A DNA stretch of 64,000 nt from Clostridium folliculivorans (GTDB lineage Bacteria; Bacillota; Clostridia; Clostridiales; Clostridiaceae): NCBI RefSeq assembly GCF_024341905.1, contig NZ_BQXY01000001.1:1273013-1337012 (forward strand), given 5' to 3'. Positions 26,238 through 36,300 of the stretch are shown here, piece after piece. Below the pieces are notes generated by a model. That model did not search any database. It was not told the DNA's origin and saw nothing but the letters and a program-made list of their open reading frames with translations. Position 1 is the stretch's first letter. Every line of letters starts with the position of its first letter. The position numbers and the translations under genes are program-made.

Positions 26238-27878
26238 ATGGATGCAATAAGAATTACAAGATTATTTTCAAATAATGAAAAGCTATCAGAAAAGCTTCTA
26301 TTTGAATTGAATAAATATAAGTTTTTTACTGAAAGTGCTGTTCCAAATATTGCAGTACTTTGTTCAGATGATTCACTGAAAAATGAAATATCAAATATCT
26401 ATGATAAAGCTCAATCGAACTATATTATAGACAACTTTAGCATAGCGCAGGAAAACGGAGATTTGCTTGAAAAAATAATGAACACAGATGCGGTAATAAT
26501 TTATACAAATGCTCTGAAAATAGCTCCAAAAGATCTTTATGATATAGTTAGTGCAGTTTCTGTAACTAACAAAAAAGTATTTGTGCTTCTTGGAGGATGG
26601 AATGCACTGCCTAGAGAAACTGTCCTCATAAAACGCAGGCTTTCACAGGTTGCAAAAGAATTTCAAAGAAATGATATTGTTATGGTAAAGGGTGCATATG
26701 GAGGAGAAACTGTTGAAGGACTTGAGTGCCTTTCAGATGCCTTTAAGGCAGCATTTGATTCTATTAAAAGTAATTTTAAGGAATACAGGTACAAGCAGGA
26801 AGAAGCGCTATATTTATTACATAAAAAAGCAGTAAATGCAGAAATAAATGAAATTCATAAGAGCATTATAAATACAAATGAAAAGGTGCTAAGCTACCTT
26901 GATTTTATTTATAAGAAGCAGCTAGGCTTAGGACTTGCATTTAAAAATGCTAATATAGGGCTAATAGATGTTGTTGGTGACTTAAAAGATAAGATGGATG
27001 GACTGAATTCAGGTGAGTTTGTTGACTATTTGAAGGACAGCTTAGATGAGGAAGGATTAAATGATATAAATAGAATAGTTGAAAAATTTAAAGAAAAAAT
27101 GGTTGAAAAAGTCACGCAGTTTTTGGAGGCAATTAATGATTCTCCTAAAACTGATGTGAATATTAAGTTTGACGGACTGATTCAGGAATGTATTAACGAA
27201 ATGCAGTATGTGGTTTCGGAGCTTGGTAGATTAAACTATGTGAATGGCGTTTTACTAAAGGAACTTGCGGATTTTACACAGGAAATATCTTCACTGGCAA
27301 ATCTTCAAGGGAAGGTAAAAGGTGAATTCAAAGAAAGCATGGAAAAGGTAATTAATAAACTTAAAGGCCAGATCAATTCGATCCAAGTAAATACTAAGAA
27401 ATTTGTATATTTGGATACTGCAGATAAAACCGTTGATAGATTGGAAACTGTTATAGAAATGATTAAAAATGAAAAGGGCTCAGAGGATGAAGACAAAGAG
27501 GAAGCTGATAGGTCAAAGGAAGAATCTGAGAAAACAACGAAAACTTCTGAAGAAAGTAATGAAAGCTCTGAGGAGAGAAAGGAAACTTCAGAGGAAGATA
27601 ATGAAATTTTTGAAAAAATAAAAGAAGTTGCAGGGATTGGAAGAAAAATCACTGATGCAAAAGCCGCTGCAATTGAAGATATTACAAGAGAACTTATAGA
27701 AAGTGCAAAGGTTACGGTACTGGCACAGATGGATGCTATCATGCAGACTACGAAAAACGGTATACAATCCCAAGCCAAATACTACGTAGACCTATACTTT
27801 CAAAGCATTATATCAGGAATAAATAAAATTAGTGATGATTTGGTAATACAAAAGAAAATTCTAAAGAGCATCGATTAG
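26238..27878 (+). CDS. dynamin-operon middle protein, probable pseudo-GTPase with long coiled coil
   Basis: The 546-residue protein sits 38 bp after the first GTPase. Its first 190 residues have the strand-helix spacing of a small GTPase (NIAVLCSDDSLKNEI where G1 would be, TDAVIIYTNAL where strand 3 ends, VFVLLGGWNAL where G4 would be), but no GxxxxGK[S/T] and no DxxG. It therefore probably does not bind GTP. The rest is helical, with an acidic Glu/Ser-rich linker at about 415-455 (EDEDKEEADRSKEESEKT and similar) and a C-terminal helix bundle. It may be a structural partner of the two active GTPases. No family name is recognised. Confidence 0.6.
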   Translation: MDAIRITRLFSNNEKLSEKLLFELNKYKFFTESAVPNIAVLCSDDSLKNEISNIYDKAQSNYIIDNFSIAQENGDLLEKIMNTDAVIIYTNALKIAPKDLYDIVSAVSVTNKKVFVLLGGWNALPRETVLIKRRLSQVAKEFQRNDIVMVKGAYGGETVEGLECLSDAFKAAFDSIKSNFKEYRYKQEEALYLLHKKAVNAEINEIHKSIINTNEKVLSYLDFIYKKQLGLGLAFKNANIGLIDVVGDLKDKMDGLNSGEFVDYLKDSLDEEGLNDINRIVEKFKEKMVEKVTQFLEAINDSPKTDVNIKFDGLIQECINEMQYVVSELGRLNYVNGVLLKELADFTQEISSLANLQGKVKGEFKESMEKVINKLKGQINSIQVNTKKFVYLDTADKTVDRLETVIEMIKNEKGSEDEDKEEADRSKEESEKTTKTSEESNESSEERKETSEEDNEIFEKIKEVAGIGRKITDAKAAAIEDITRELIESAKVTVLAQMDAIMQTTKNGIQSQAKYYVDLYFQSIISGINKISDDLVIQKKILKSID

Positions 27879-27890
27879 TGGAGAGTTCCT

Positions 27891-30887
27891 ATGATAAATG
27901 AATTAAAGAACTATATAGACAAGATAGTGATGATTGCAGAAAAGTTAGGGATGGAAGACATAAATAGGCATTTTTATGACGAAGTAGCCAACATTAAGGT
28001 TTATTTTCATGGTGGCTATGACTATGGTAAGAAGTCAACTTCTCCTCAGAGATTGATATTTTCAAATAAGGAATTTAAGGGGTTTGTAAGTCAGCATCGA
28101 ATTCGGTTTGAAGAATTGAACGTAGCGTTACCGTATAATGGTGAACAAGACTTGTTGCTTACGGTGTTTGGAGATGAAGAAATTGAGGGACGTGATAAGA
28201 AAAATCTAAATGAAAGAAGGTATAATAATTATCCTACTCTCCCCTTGATAATTTTCACTGAAGATTTTTTTCGTATTCCATATGGAGAAGTTTTAGCCTA
28301 TGCTTCAATAATTGAGACACTGGAAAGCTGCTGTGAATATAGGGTGGTTGCTTTTAACGAGAGAGATGTAAGAAGCTATGAGAGTATATTTTCTAGATAT
28401 TTATATTGTGTTTCATTCCTGAAACGTACTATTGATATTGTTAAAATAGCTGATGAGACAAGAGATAATTTGCATAATTTGATTTTTGAAATATATGATG
28501 AAAATGATTCACATATTGATCTTGTGCTTAAAGGTGGCTGGATAAAGCAGATTTCTGAAAAATTGAAGGAGATTGAAAGCCTCAATGTAGCTTGTAATTC
28601 TTTAAAAGACTTTATTTTTCAGCAACTTTTTAGTATACAGGAGGAAAACAAAAATAACGTTCTGAGACGGTTAAGGTATTTCAAAGCAAATTCTTATGCT
28701 TCTACTTTTGCAAAGGATATTTTGTTAAAATATGGCACTGTTATAGAGGAAATAGATCAGTTCACTGATGAGGTTTCTAAAAATCAGCATATAAACTCTG
28801 ATTATCAGATTGTGAGGAGAATGGAGGCTACAAGACATTATCTTGAAGATGCATGTGAATTTGCAACAATCGGCACCTTCAGTTCAGGAAAAACTACCTT
28901 TATAAATACCCTTCTAGCAAGCAACCATAAATTAAGGACCTCTGCAGCACACAACACTGCTGTGCTGCTAAAAATACATAAGGATGATGAAGTTAAGGGT
29001 GAGTACAGCAAAATAACTTTTAAAGACAAGATAGAACTTGATTTAATTGAACCAGCTTCAACAAATGAGCTGGCACAGTTATACAGAGGACAAGAAAATG
29101 GCAGAGTTATAAGTGTAGACAGAATAAATGCAAGAATAAAAATAAGATACGGTAATAGGACTTCGGTAATTCTCATTGAAAATGAAAAAACAATAATTGT
29201 TACCGAAGGACAAATCCTGAAACCTAATGACAAACTAACAGAGGGATTTTCAGATGTACATAACTGCAGGAAAGTAAAATGTGTCAGCCGAGATGAGCTT
29301 CTAGTGCTTATAGATGAGCTTAATGCAAAGCGATTGTCATCAATAAGTGTTACCCTTGAAAGTGAAAATAAGTCGGATTTTGAAAAGGGAAGCAGGGCCA
29401 TTGGCGTAATTAAAGCACTTCTTAAGATTGCAAATAATACGGAATCTACTATAGATATTGAGAGCCTTAAAGAAGTTGGACTTGAAAACTGTCACCATAT
29501 AAAACTCACTGCAGAATACAATAAGGGTCCTATTGAGATTAAGCTGGACAACAACGGCTGGAGGTATTTCAGTGATAATGTTGAAGAAGACGTGTATATA
29601 GAAAGACCTGAATGCTATATATTTGCAAAAGAAATTGATGTTTTTATGAAAAGCTCTTTTCTTCAATATTGCACCATTATAGATACCCCAGGTTTTGGTT
29701 CAGTAACTGAAAAGCATGATGCTATCTCTGAACGATATCTTATGGAACATAATGGAATACTTCTTATTATGATAAAGATAAGCAACGCCACGGAGAAACT
29801 GTCAATGAGGGTTTTATTGAATAAGGTTGAGGCAATTTATAATAATAACAGCAATCTTAATAAAAAGAATGTTACCTTTATCCTGAATTGTTTTGCCAAT
29901 TCTACTACAGAGGAGCATTTGATCAGTGCTTGCAGAAATGTAAGTAAAATGATAGTTGATAAAGGCTTTTCAAAAGATAAGATATTTGTATGTAATTTGA
30001 AGCGTTCAATTGAAAATAATGAATATTTAGATAGAATGTTTGATGAATTTCCATCTTATAAGATGTTCGCTTCTAGCATAAAAAGAGAAATTGAAGAGAA
30101 GGGTATGCTTCAGAAATTTATAGGGGTTAAGGATATTTGGGATGGTTTCTTTGAAAGCAAAATCAATGAGCTTACAAGAGAAAATAGTGAGCTTAAAAAT
30201 GACAAACGAAACAGAGAGAGGATTGTATCGGATAATGAGTTTGCACTAGGGCAGACTAAAAATATTCAAATGCTTGACTTCTATGAGTTGAAAAAGAAAT
30301 ATATGGATGAAGTAAATCCTCTGTTGCGAATGGTGGATGGATTGAGTTCAAAAAAAGAATGGAAGCAATCAAAGGATGATATTTTTGTTTTTCTAGATAC
30401 AGTCTCAGGAATTGATGATTATATAGAGCGTGATTATAACAAGGTTTACGATATTGCCAGTAAGGCAGGTATAAGAGATATTGAAATACCTCAGATATCA
30501 AATAGAAAGAAATTCATAGTACCATCTGAGACCTTTAAGGATTTATATAATGATATATTATATAGGAGGAGCTGGGGGCTTTTTTGGCACAATAAGCACA
30601 GATTCCAAAAGGAACTATATGATTTTTTAACTGATGAAATAGATAAGTCCTTCGAGATAATGGAAAAAGAATATTATAAGATATGCAGTGAACAATTTGC
30701 TAAATTTAAAAAGTACTGCATTGCAGTTATAATGAAGCGTATTGAAGTAAACAAGGACGACGGAACAAATAAGTATATTATAGAAAGTAATGAAATTCTC
30801 AATAAAGAGTATAGAAAATTCTATAAATCATGGAGTGTGCTGTCTAGTCTGATAAGTAAGATGGATGATATGAGAAATAATTATTAG
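27891..30887 (+). CDS. large dynamin-like GTPase (subunit 2)
   Basis: The 998-residue protein begins 12 bp after its neighbour. Its first 300 residues are a globular mixed domain of unknown type (VANIKVYFHGGYDYGKKST, then LPLIIFTEDFFRIPYG) that could be a degenerate GTPase-like or receiver-like unit. The true GTPase domain is central: G1 GTFSSGKTT (G328-T336), the conserved Thr in AAHNTAVLL, G3 DTPGFGS (D598) and a G4-like FILNCFAN. A large insert of about 200 residues lies between G1 and G3. The C-terminal 280 residues are helical and lack an obvious transmembrane segment. As the biggest GTPase in the operon it is the likely assembly engine. Confidence 0.8.
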   Translation: MINELKNYIDKIVMIAEKLGMEDINRHFYDEVANIKVYFHGGYDYGKKSTSPQRLIFSNKEFKGFVSQHRIRFEELNVALPYNGEQDLLLTVFGDEEIEGRDKKNLNERRYNNYPTLPLIIFTEDFFRIPYGEVLAYASIIETLESCCEYRVVAFNERDVRSYESIFSRYLYCVSFLKRTIDIVKIADETRDNLHNLIFEIYDENDSHIDLVLKGGWIKQISEKLKEIESLNVACNSLKDFIFQQLFSIQEENKNNVLRRLRYFKANSYASTFAKDILLKYGTVIEEIDQFTDEVSKNQHINSDYQIVRRMEATRHYLEDACEFATIGTFSSGKTTFINTLLASNHKLRTSAAHNTAVLLKIHKDDEVKGEYSKITFKDKIELDLIEPASTNELAQLYRGQENGRVISVDRINARIKIRYGNRTSVILIENEKTIIVTEGQILKPNDKLTEGFSDVHNCRKVKCVSRDELLVLIDELNAKRLSSISVTLESENKSDFEKGSRAIGVIKALLKIANNTESTIDIESLKEVGLENCHHIKLTAEYNKGPIEIKLDNNGWRYFSDNVEEDVYIERPECYIFAKEIDVFMKSSFLQYCTIIDTPGFGSVTEKHDAISERYLMEHNGILLIMIKISNATEKLSMRVLLNKVEAIYNNNSNLNKKNVTFILNCFANSTTEEHLISACRNVSKMIVDKGFSKDKIFVCNLKRSIENNEYLDRMFDEFPSYKMFASSIKREIEEKGMLQKFIGVKDIWDGFFESKINELTRENSELKNDKRNRERIVSDNEFALGQTKNIQMLDFYELKKKYMDEVNPLLRMVDGLSSKKEWKQSKDDIFVFLDTVSGIDDYIERDYNKVYDIASKAGIRDIEIPQISNRKKFIVPSETFKDLYNDILYRRSWGLFWHNKHRFQKELYDFLTDEIDKSFEIMEKEYYKICSEQFAKFKKYCIAVIMKRIEVNKDDGTNKYIIESNEILNKEYRKFYKSWSVLSSLISKMDDMRNNY

Positions 30888-30897
30888 GAGAATTATT

Positions 30898-31665
30898 ATG
30901 GCTGGAAATGAACAGGTAAAAAAGATATTGGATAGCATAAGCAAAAAGTCGAAGGAAGCACAGGACGAGCTAGTTGTGACTATTATTGATGATTTCGAAG
31001 ATGCAGTAAAATCGATGAATGATCCTCTTAAAAGAGCTAAACTAAGCCTCGACAAGGCTAGAGAAACCTTGGATGCTTCCAAGGGGAATATGGAATTATT
31101 TGAAACTAGGTTCAATGAAACTCTCACTAAATTTGAAGAATCATTTGTCCAGATGAAAAATGATATAGTTAATGACACTAATCGCAGCCTTGCAGAGCTC
31201 AAGCATGAGTTTGAAGATGGAATGGAGAACACAAGGAAACTTATAGAAAATAACTCCACATTGGAAACTAAAATAGCAGAAATAAGCAGCAAGTTTGATG
31301 AGATTAGTGAAGAAAATAAAGTGGCTATAAAGGATTACCTAGGTGAAATCAATTCAAGCTTCTTGAAAGTATCAGAAATACTTGAAACAAATAAGGTTGA
31401 GATAAGTAATGAAAATGGAAATTTATTAGATAAACTAAGTTCTGTTGCTGTAAATATTGGGCAGAATAATGATGAAATTATACAGCTTAGAAAAGAAACT
31501 GAACAATATAAAGATTTATTGATTGATTTCCAAATGAAATATGAACAGAGTATTTTAGAAGCTTCAGAGTTTAAGAATAAAGATAGAAAGTTAATATATA
31601 TGATTGTGGCTTTGGGAGTGCTAAGTTTTGGGCTAATCATAGTGGTTTTGATTTTTTTTAGGTGA
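30898..31665 (+). CDS. coiled-coil protein with C-terminal membrane anchor (dynamin operon)
   Basis: This 255-residue protein is almost entirely a charged heptad coiled coil (for example KRAKLSLDKARETLDASKG). It ends in one hydrophobic helix, LIYMIVALGVLSFGLIIVV, at about 231-250, so it is tail-anchored with the coiled coil in the cytoplasm. It starts 10 bp after the large GTPase behind AGGAG. It is a plausible membrane recruiter or scaffold for the GTPases. No enzymatic motif is present. Confidence 0.7.
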   Translation: MAGNEQVKKILDSISKKSKEAQDELVVTIIDDFEDAVKSMNDPLKRAKLSLDKARETLDASKGNMELFETRFNETLTKFEESFVQMKNDIVNDTNRSLAELKHEFEDGMENTRKLIENNSTLETKIAEISSKFDEISEENKVAIKDYLGEINSSFLKVSEILETNKVEISNENGNLLDKLSSVAVNIGQNNDEIIQLRKETEQYKDLLIDFQMKYEQSILEASEFKNKDRKLIYMIVALGVLSFGLIIVVLIFFR

Positions 31666-31670
31666 ATTAT

Positions 31671-31757
31671 ATGGACAATCTAAATAGAAGATTTTTTAAA
31701 GTTGAGATGGATTTGGACAGTGAACAGGATAAAGTTAACTTTTTGTCAAGAAAATAG
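31671..31757 (+). CDS. 28-residue small ORF after the dynamin operon, possibly a truncated gene start
   Basis: An ATG preceded by AGGTGA opens directly after the stop of the anchor protein and ends at a TAG after 28 codons (MDNLNRRFFKVEMDLDSEQD then KVNFLSRK). The spacing suggests a once-larger fifth gene of the operon that has been truncated. It may not be made as a stable protein. Confidence 0.3.
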   Translation: MDNLNRRFFKVEMDLDSEQDKVNFLSRK

Positions 31758-31856
31758 ATAAATCTAACTTAACTAGTGTAATTCCTTTTTAATGCTTACA
31801 CAACTTCATAGAACTTCTATGAGTATTGCTGTAGTGAAATCAAATAAGTATAAAAG

Positions 31857-31886
31857 AAGATCTCAAATTTTTGAGGTCTTTTTTTA
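31857..31886 (+). terminator. terminator of the dynamin-like operon
   Basis: AGATCTCAA and TTGAGGTCT form a 9-bp stem with one G-U pair, followed by a run of T. It lies about 190 bp after the last long gene. Confidence 0.75.
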
Positions 31887-31994
31887 CAAAAATTTTTTTG
31901 AGGGAAGTTTTCTTTCCCTGTTGTTGCTTATAATGAAATTAGTAATTGGCTCTTTGATAATAAAAAACGCTTAATAACTTTACTACTGCAATTT

Positions 31995-32150
31995 ATGAAA
32001 GCTATATGCCAGATAGCTAAATTCACTTATGATGAAAGAAGAGAAGACTTCAAAATAGATAAATTCTAAAACATCAATACCGACCAGTATGTTGAATATT
32101 TAAAGTTTATGACAATAAATGAAAAGTTAGAAACTGATAAATATGATTAA
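31995..32150 (+). pseudogene. decayed gene remnant between the dynamin and GmrSD operons
   Basis: An ATG at 31995 opens a protein-like frame (MKAICQIAKFTYDERREDFK and on) that is broken by one TAA after 28 codons and continues in the same frame (NINTDQYVEYLKFMTINEK) to 32150. The composition is like real coding sequence, but the family is not recognised. The rest of 31887-32342 is AT-rich and shows nothing else. Confidence 0.3.
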
Positions 32151-32342
32151 AGAATGGTAATGAATATAAAAGTAACTATTATATAGGATGGATTTGATGT
32201 CTACATATAATTGAAACAAAGTTTGGTATAAAAGTATGTGTTTACAATTAAAAGAGGAATTCATCATAATATGTAGAAGTGTATGTTGTTATATATTTTT
32301 AAATCGTAAAGATATGTGTTAGACCATGAAAGGGAAGTTTAT

Positions 32343-33308
32343 ATGACAGCATATTCTGATAGATACAGTAAAGCAAGATTACTATTTGAAACATACAGGT
32401 TGATAAAATCAGGACAGGCAACAACAAGAAAAGAAATTGCCCAAATTATTGGAAAAGATGCAAAAACTATAACCAATTATATCCATGAATTAAATTCTGA
32501 GTTTGGTGCTTACATAGAAGTTGGTAAAAATAAAAGCTATGAAATAAAAGAAGAGGGACTGATGGGGCTTTTGAAATCAAATAACCCGCTTACAGCAGAC
32601 GATGCAACCATTATACTATATGCTTTGGTTAATTCCCAAGATTTCATAGAAACAAAGCTCAATATAGTTAAGAACACTTTGCTTGACATATTGCCAGAAA
32701 AAGAAGCAAAAAAACTTAAGGAAATGTTTTATTTTGAAAAAAGTAATGATCTTAAAGACCGTATTACTGAGGGCAATATTATAACACTACGCAAGGCCAT
32801 TGCTGAAGAGAAGAAGGTAACATTCTTTTATTCAAGTGCTTCCGGAAAACATAAGATGCATAAGGTTATACCATATAGCTTTGCCTGTGATAACGGAAAA
32901 TTCTATCTTATTTCTATGCCTGAAGATAAAGAAATGTTGGTACATTATCGAGTTGATAGGATGTCAACACTTAATATATTAGATGAAGTTGGAAAGAAAT
33001 TAGAAAAATTCAATATAAATGACTATATGAGCAAAACCTGGTACATGTACGGTGGTGACGAAACAAAGGTAGTGGTTAAGTTCAGCAAAGCTAGCAAAAC
33101 TGTTGTAACTGAAAGAAATATGACAGTAGGAAGAATCTTAGAAGAAAACGAAGAGTACTTTATATATGAATTTACATGTAATGGGGTATCTGGCATCAAG
33201 CTTTGGTTAATGGGTTTTGGTGCTGATGCTGAGGTATTGGAACCTTATGAACTTAGAGAAGAGATAAGAGAAACAGTAGAAAATATGATGAAAATATATT
33301 CTGAATAA
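32343..33308 (+). CDS. WYL-domain transcriptional regulator
   Basis: The 321-residue protein has an N-terminal helix-turn-helix (TTRKEIAQIIGKDAKTITNY at about 19-38) and a central WYL domain. The WYL motif is represented by VIPYSFACDNGKFYLI and HYRVDRMSTL. A C-terminal WCX-like extension follows (VVVKFSKASKTV). ATG 32343 is preceded by AAGGGAAG at 32329-32336; the upstream GTG 32316 contains that site and is rejected. WYL regulators bind nucleic-acid-type ligands and often control defence genes. The DUF262/DUF1524 gene starts 30 bp downstream, so this protein probably regulates its own operon. Confidence 0.85.
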   Translation: MTAYSDRYSKARLLFETYRLIKSGQATTRKEIAQIIGKDAKTITNYIHELNSEFGAYIEVGKNKSYEIKEEGLMGLLKSNNPLTADDATIILYALVNSQDFIETKLNIVKNTLLDILPEKEAKKLKEMFYFEKSNDLKDRITEGNIITLRKAIAEEKKVTFFYSSASGKHKMHKVIPYSFACDNGKFYLISMPEDKEMLVHYRVDRMSTLNILDEVGKKLEKFNINDYMSKTWYMYGGDETKVVVKFSKASKTVVTERNMTVGRILEENEEYFIYEFTCNGVSGIKLWLMGFGADAEVLEPYELREEIRETVENMMKIYSE

Positions 33309-33338
33309 GAAAAGACTTGAATTAAATGGAGGAATACT

Positions 33339-36300
33339 ATGAAACTTAAGACCATTGATGATTTATTTAACAAACGAATATACAGAATACCTTCATATCA
33401 AAGAGGATATGCTTGGGCAAATGATAGCAAAAACTTTTTGGGACAATTAAGTGATATCTGGGATGATATTCTAAACATAATGGATGGGTGGCATTATACT
33501 GGGCTTATAACTTTGATGTCTTCCCCTTTAAGTGATATAGCCTTAGATGATAGATGGCTTTTAGATTATAATTTTGAGCAATATTATATAGTAGATGGAC
33601 AACAAAGATTAACAACACTTTTAATATTAATACAAGTTTTATTAGAAAGGGCAGAAGAAGAGAATATATCACTTAGTTTGATGAGATCGAATGAAGAGAT
33701 TAAAGAAAAGTATTTGATAAATAGCAAAAATACTACTCCAACCTTTATATTCGGCTATTCTAATGATAATCCAAGCGATAAATATTTTAAGAGAAATATC
33801 TTAAAGGTAAGAGGACTGATAGTAGACGATTCTGAAGAAAGCTATTATACTGAAAACTTACGAAAAGCAAAAGAGTACTTTAATAATGTTGTTGGAAAGT
33901 ACATTGAGGAAAAGGCAGATAAGTCAACTTCAATACAGAAACTACTAAGTGATATTTTTAATAAAGTCACGAATAGGCTTAGGTTCAATGAATATATTCT
34001 TGATGAAGAGCTAAATGAATATGTAGTCTTTGAAACAATGAATAACAGAGGAAAACAACTTTCAGAGCTAGAAAAGCTTAAAAATAGGCTAATGTTCCTT
34101 TCAACAAAATTACGAAATTGTAGTGAAAATGAAAAAGAAATTCTAAGACGAGACATTAATACAGTTTGGATTACTATATATAAAGAATTAGGGAAAAATA
34201 AGAGCAAACCACTGGATGATGAAGATTTTATTAGAAACCATTGGATCATGTATTTTGGGTATGACAGAAAAGAGTCTAATTCATATTCAAGATATTTGTT
34301 TGATGAGATGTTTACTATAAATAATGTATATAATGATAAACTTAAGCTTGAAGATATGCGAAAATATATTTCATCGCTTCAAGAAAGTGCTGTTGTTTGG
34401 AGTGTAGTTAATAATCCTCAATATTATAAGACTAATAATTTCTCTGACCTTGAAGTGAAACTTGGTCTTGAGAAGCTTCATAGAGTAGGAATTAAGGCTT
34501 CATTTAAACCAGCTATTATGGCAGCTTTAAATTACTGTGATAATGAGTTTATAATAAAGCTATTAAATTTACTTGAAGATTTTGCATTTAAGATATTTGA
34601 TGTTTCAAATAGGCAGTCAAATACAGGAGATAGCAAAATATACAGACATGCATTTAGAATTCATTCAGATCATAATTCTAAAGAGAACCTTGACGAAGCG
34701 AAAGAAAGTATATTAAGAGATATACAAGAACATATAGATTATTATTTTAACATTGATCACTTCAAACTCAAAATTAAAGAGCTTTTTGAAAAACAATCAA
34801 ATGGATACTATGATTGGAGTGGAATTAGATACTTTTTATATGAATACGATGAATATCTAAGGAATGCTAATAATGTTACAGAAAGATCAATGAAACTTGA
34901 CTGGAGAGTGTTTTTAGAGGAAAGAAGTAGTATTGAACATATATTTCCTCAAAGCGGTAAAGAGAAATCTCTTGGTAAATGGATGCAGTTCAACCACTTA
35001 ACTGATGAACAAAAAGCTCGTTGCTGTGGCAGTTTAGGTAATCTATTAGGAATTTCTAACCCTAAAAATTCAGCTTTAAATAATGACAGCTTTGAAGAGA
35101 AAAAGGATCAAGGAATAAAAGGTGAAGCCTACATGAACAGGGGGTATAAGTTTGGCTCATATAGTGAGAGAATTGTCGCTGAGTATGATAATTGGACACC
35201 AGAGACAATATTTCAGCGCGGAATTGATATGTTAGATTTTCTGTGGAAGAAGCTTGGAATAGATCAAGTTGAACCACTGACAATAGAGGATAAGAAGATA
35301 CTTCTAGGACTAGAGTTTTTAAATTCAAAGGATATAATTAGTGAGTTTATGTTTGATGAGTCATTATTAGAGGATAGCAATAGTAAAGAAGTTAACAATA
35401 TTAAAAGTAAAGGTTTGGAAGAGACTGATGACTTAGAAAATAAGCTGAGAGAGATATTAATGACTCAGCTTACTGATGGAATGTATGACAATATGAATGA
35501 GCTCGCAGAGTATAGTGAAATACAGCGATTTGCTATGCTTAAGGATATAACGCCAGAAGAACTTTTAAAAGAATGGGGATACAAGAAAAGAACAAATTAT
35601 AAATATTGTTTTGATAAAGCTGCAGCTAAAAAGCTTATTGAGGAATATAATATAAGCTATGCAGAACTTGGAAGATGGCTTGGATATGATGAAAAATCAA
35701 ATAGTAGAGCCCTTGTTAGAGCAAAAATAAATGGAAAAAGAAGTGAAAGTGGAGCTTGGACCAATCATGTTTTAACTGCAGAAGAAAATACATTGCTTCA
35801 CTCAATGATTATAAAACATGAAACAGAATATGAAGGGGATAATTTTTCATTAAAAATTATAAGCAACGGAAATGATATTTGTATTTTGTTCTTATGTGAA
35901 GATACAATAAAATGTTTCTTTGAACTTCCTGAGGATTTAAAAGCTGCTCTTAAAGAAAAAGATTACTATAAATTCACGAGTTTTGATATAGATGTTTTAA
36001 GAACTGGGAAAGTAGAAACCTATCTTGGTAAGAGACTCTTTAGAGCAGAGAAAAACGTAGGTAGCAGAATGAAGGAACTAGGTATAGATAAGGCTGAAGA
36101 ATATTTTAGATATTTGGGCTTTGATGGTGCCCTTAATGGAAATCAAGAAACGGATTCTATCATAAGAGAGACTTTAAGCAAATATTTAGATACTGAGAAT
36201 ATAATATACCTACCAGTTAATAGCGAAGATTATCAAAGATTAAATATAAGAGCAAATAGAGAAGGATATACTCTCGATGAATTTGCAGCTTATTATGGAT

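Noticed and set aside
31792..31974. 60-residue plus-strand frame across the dynamin operon terminator
   Set aside because: It reads through the terminator hairpin and has no start signal.
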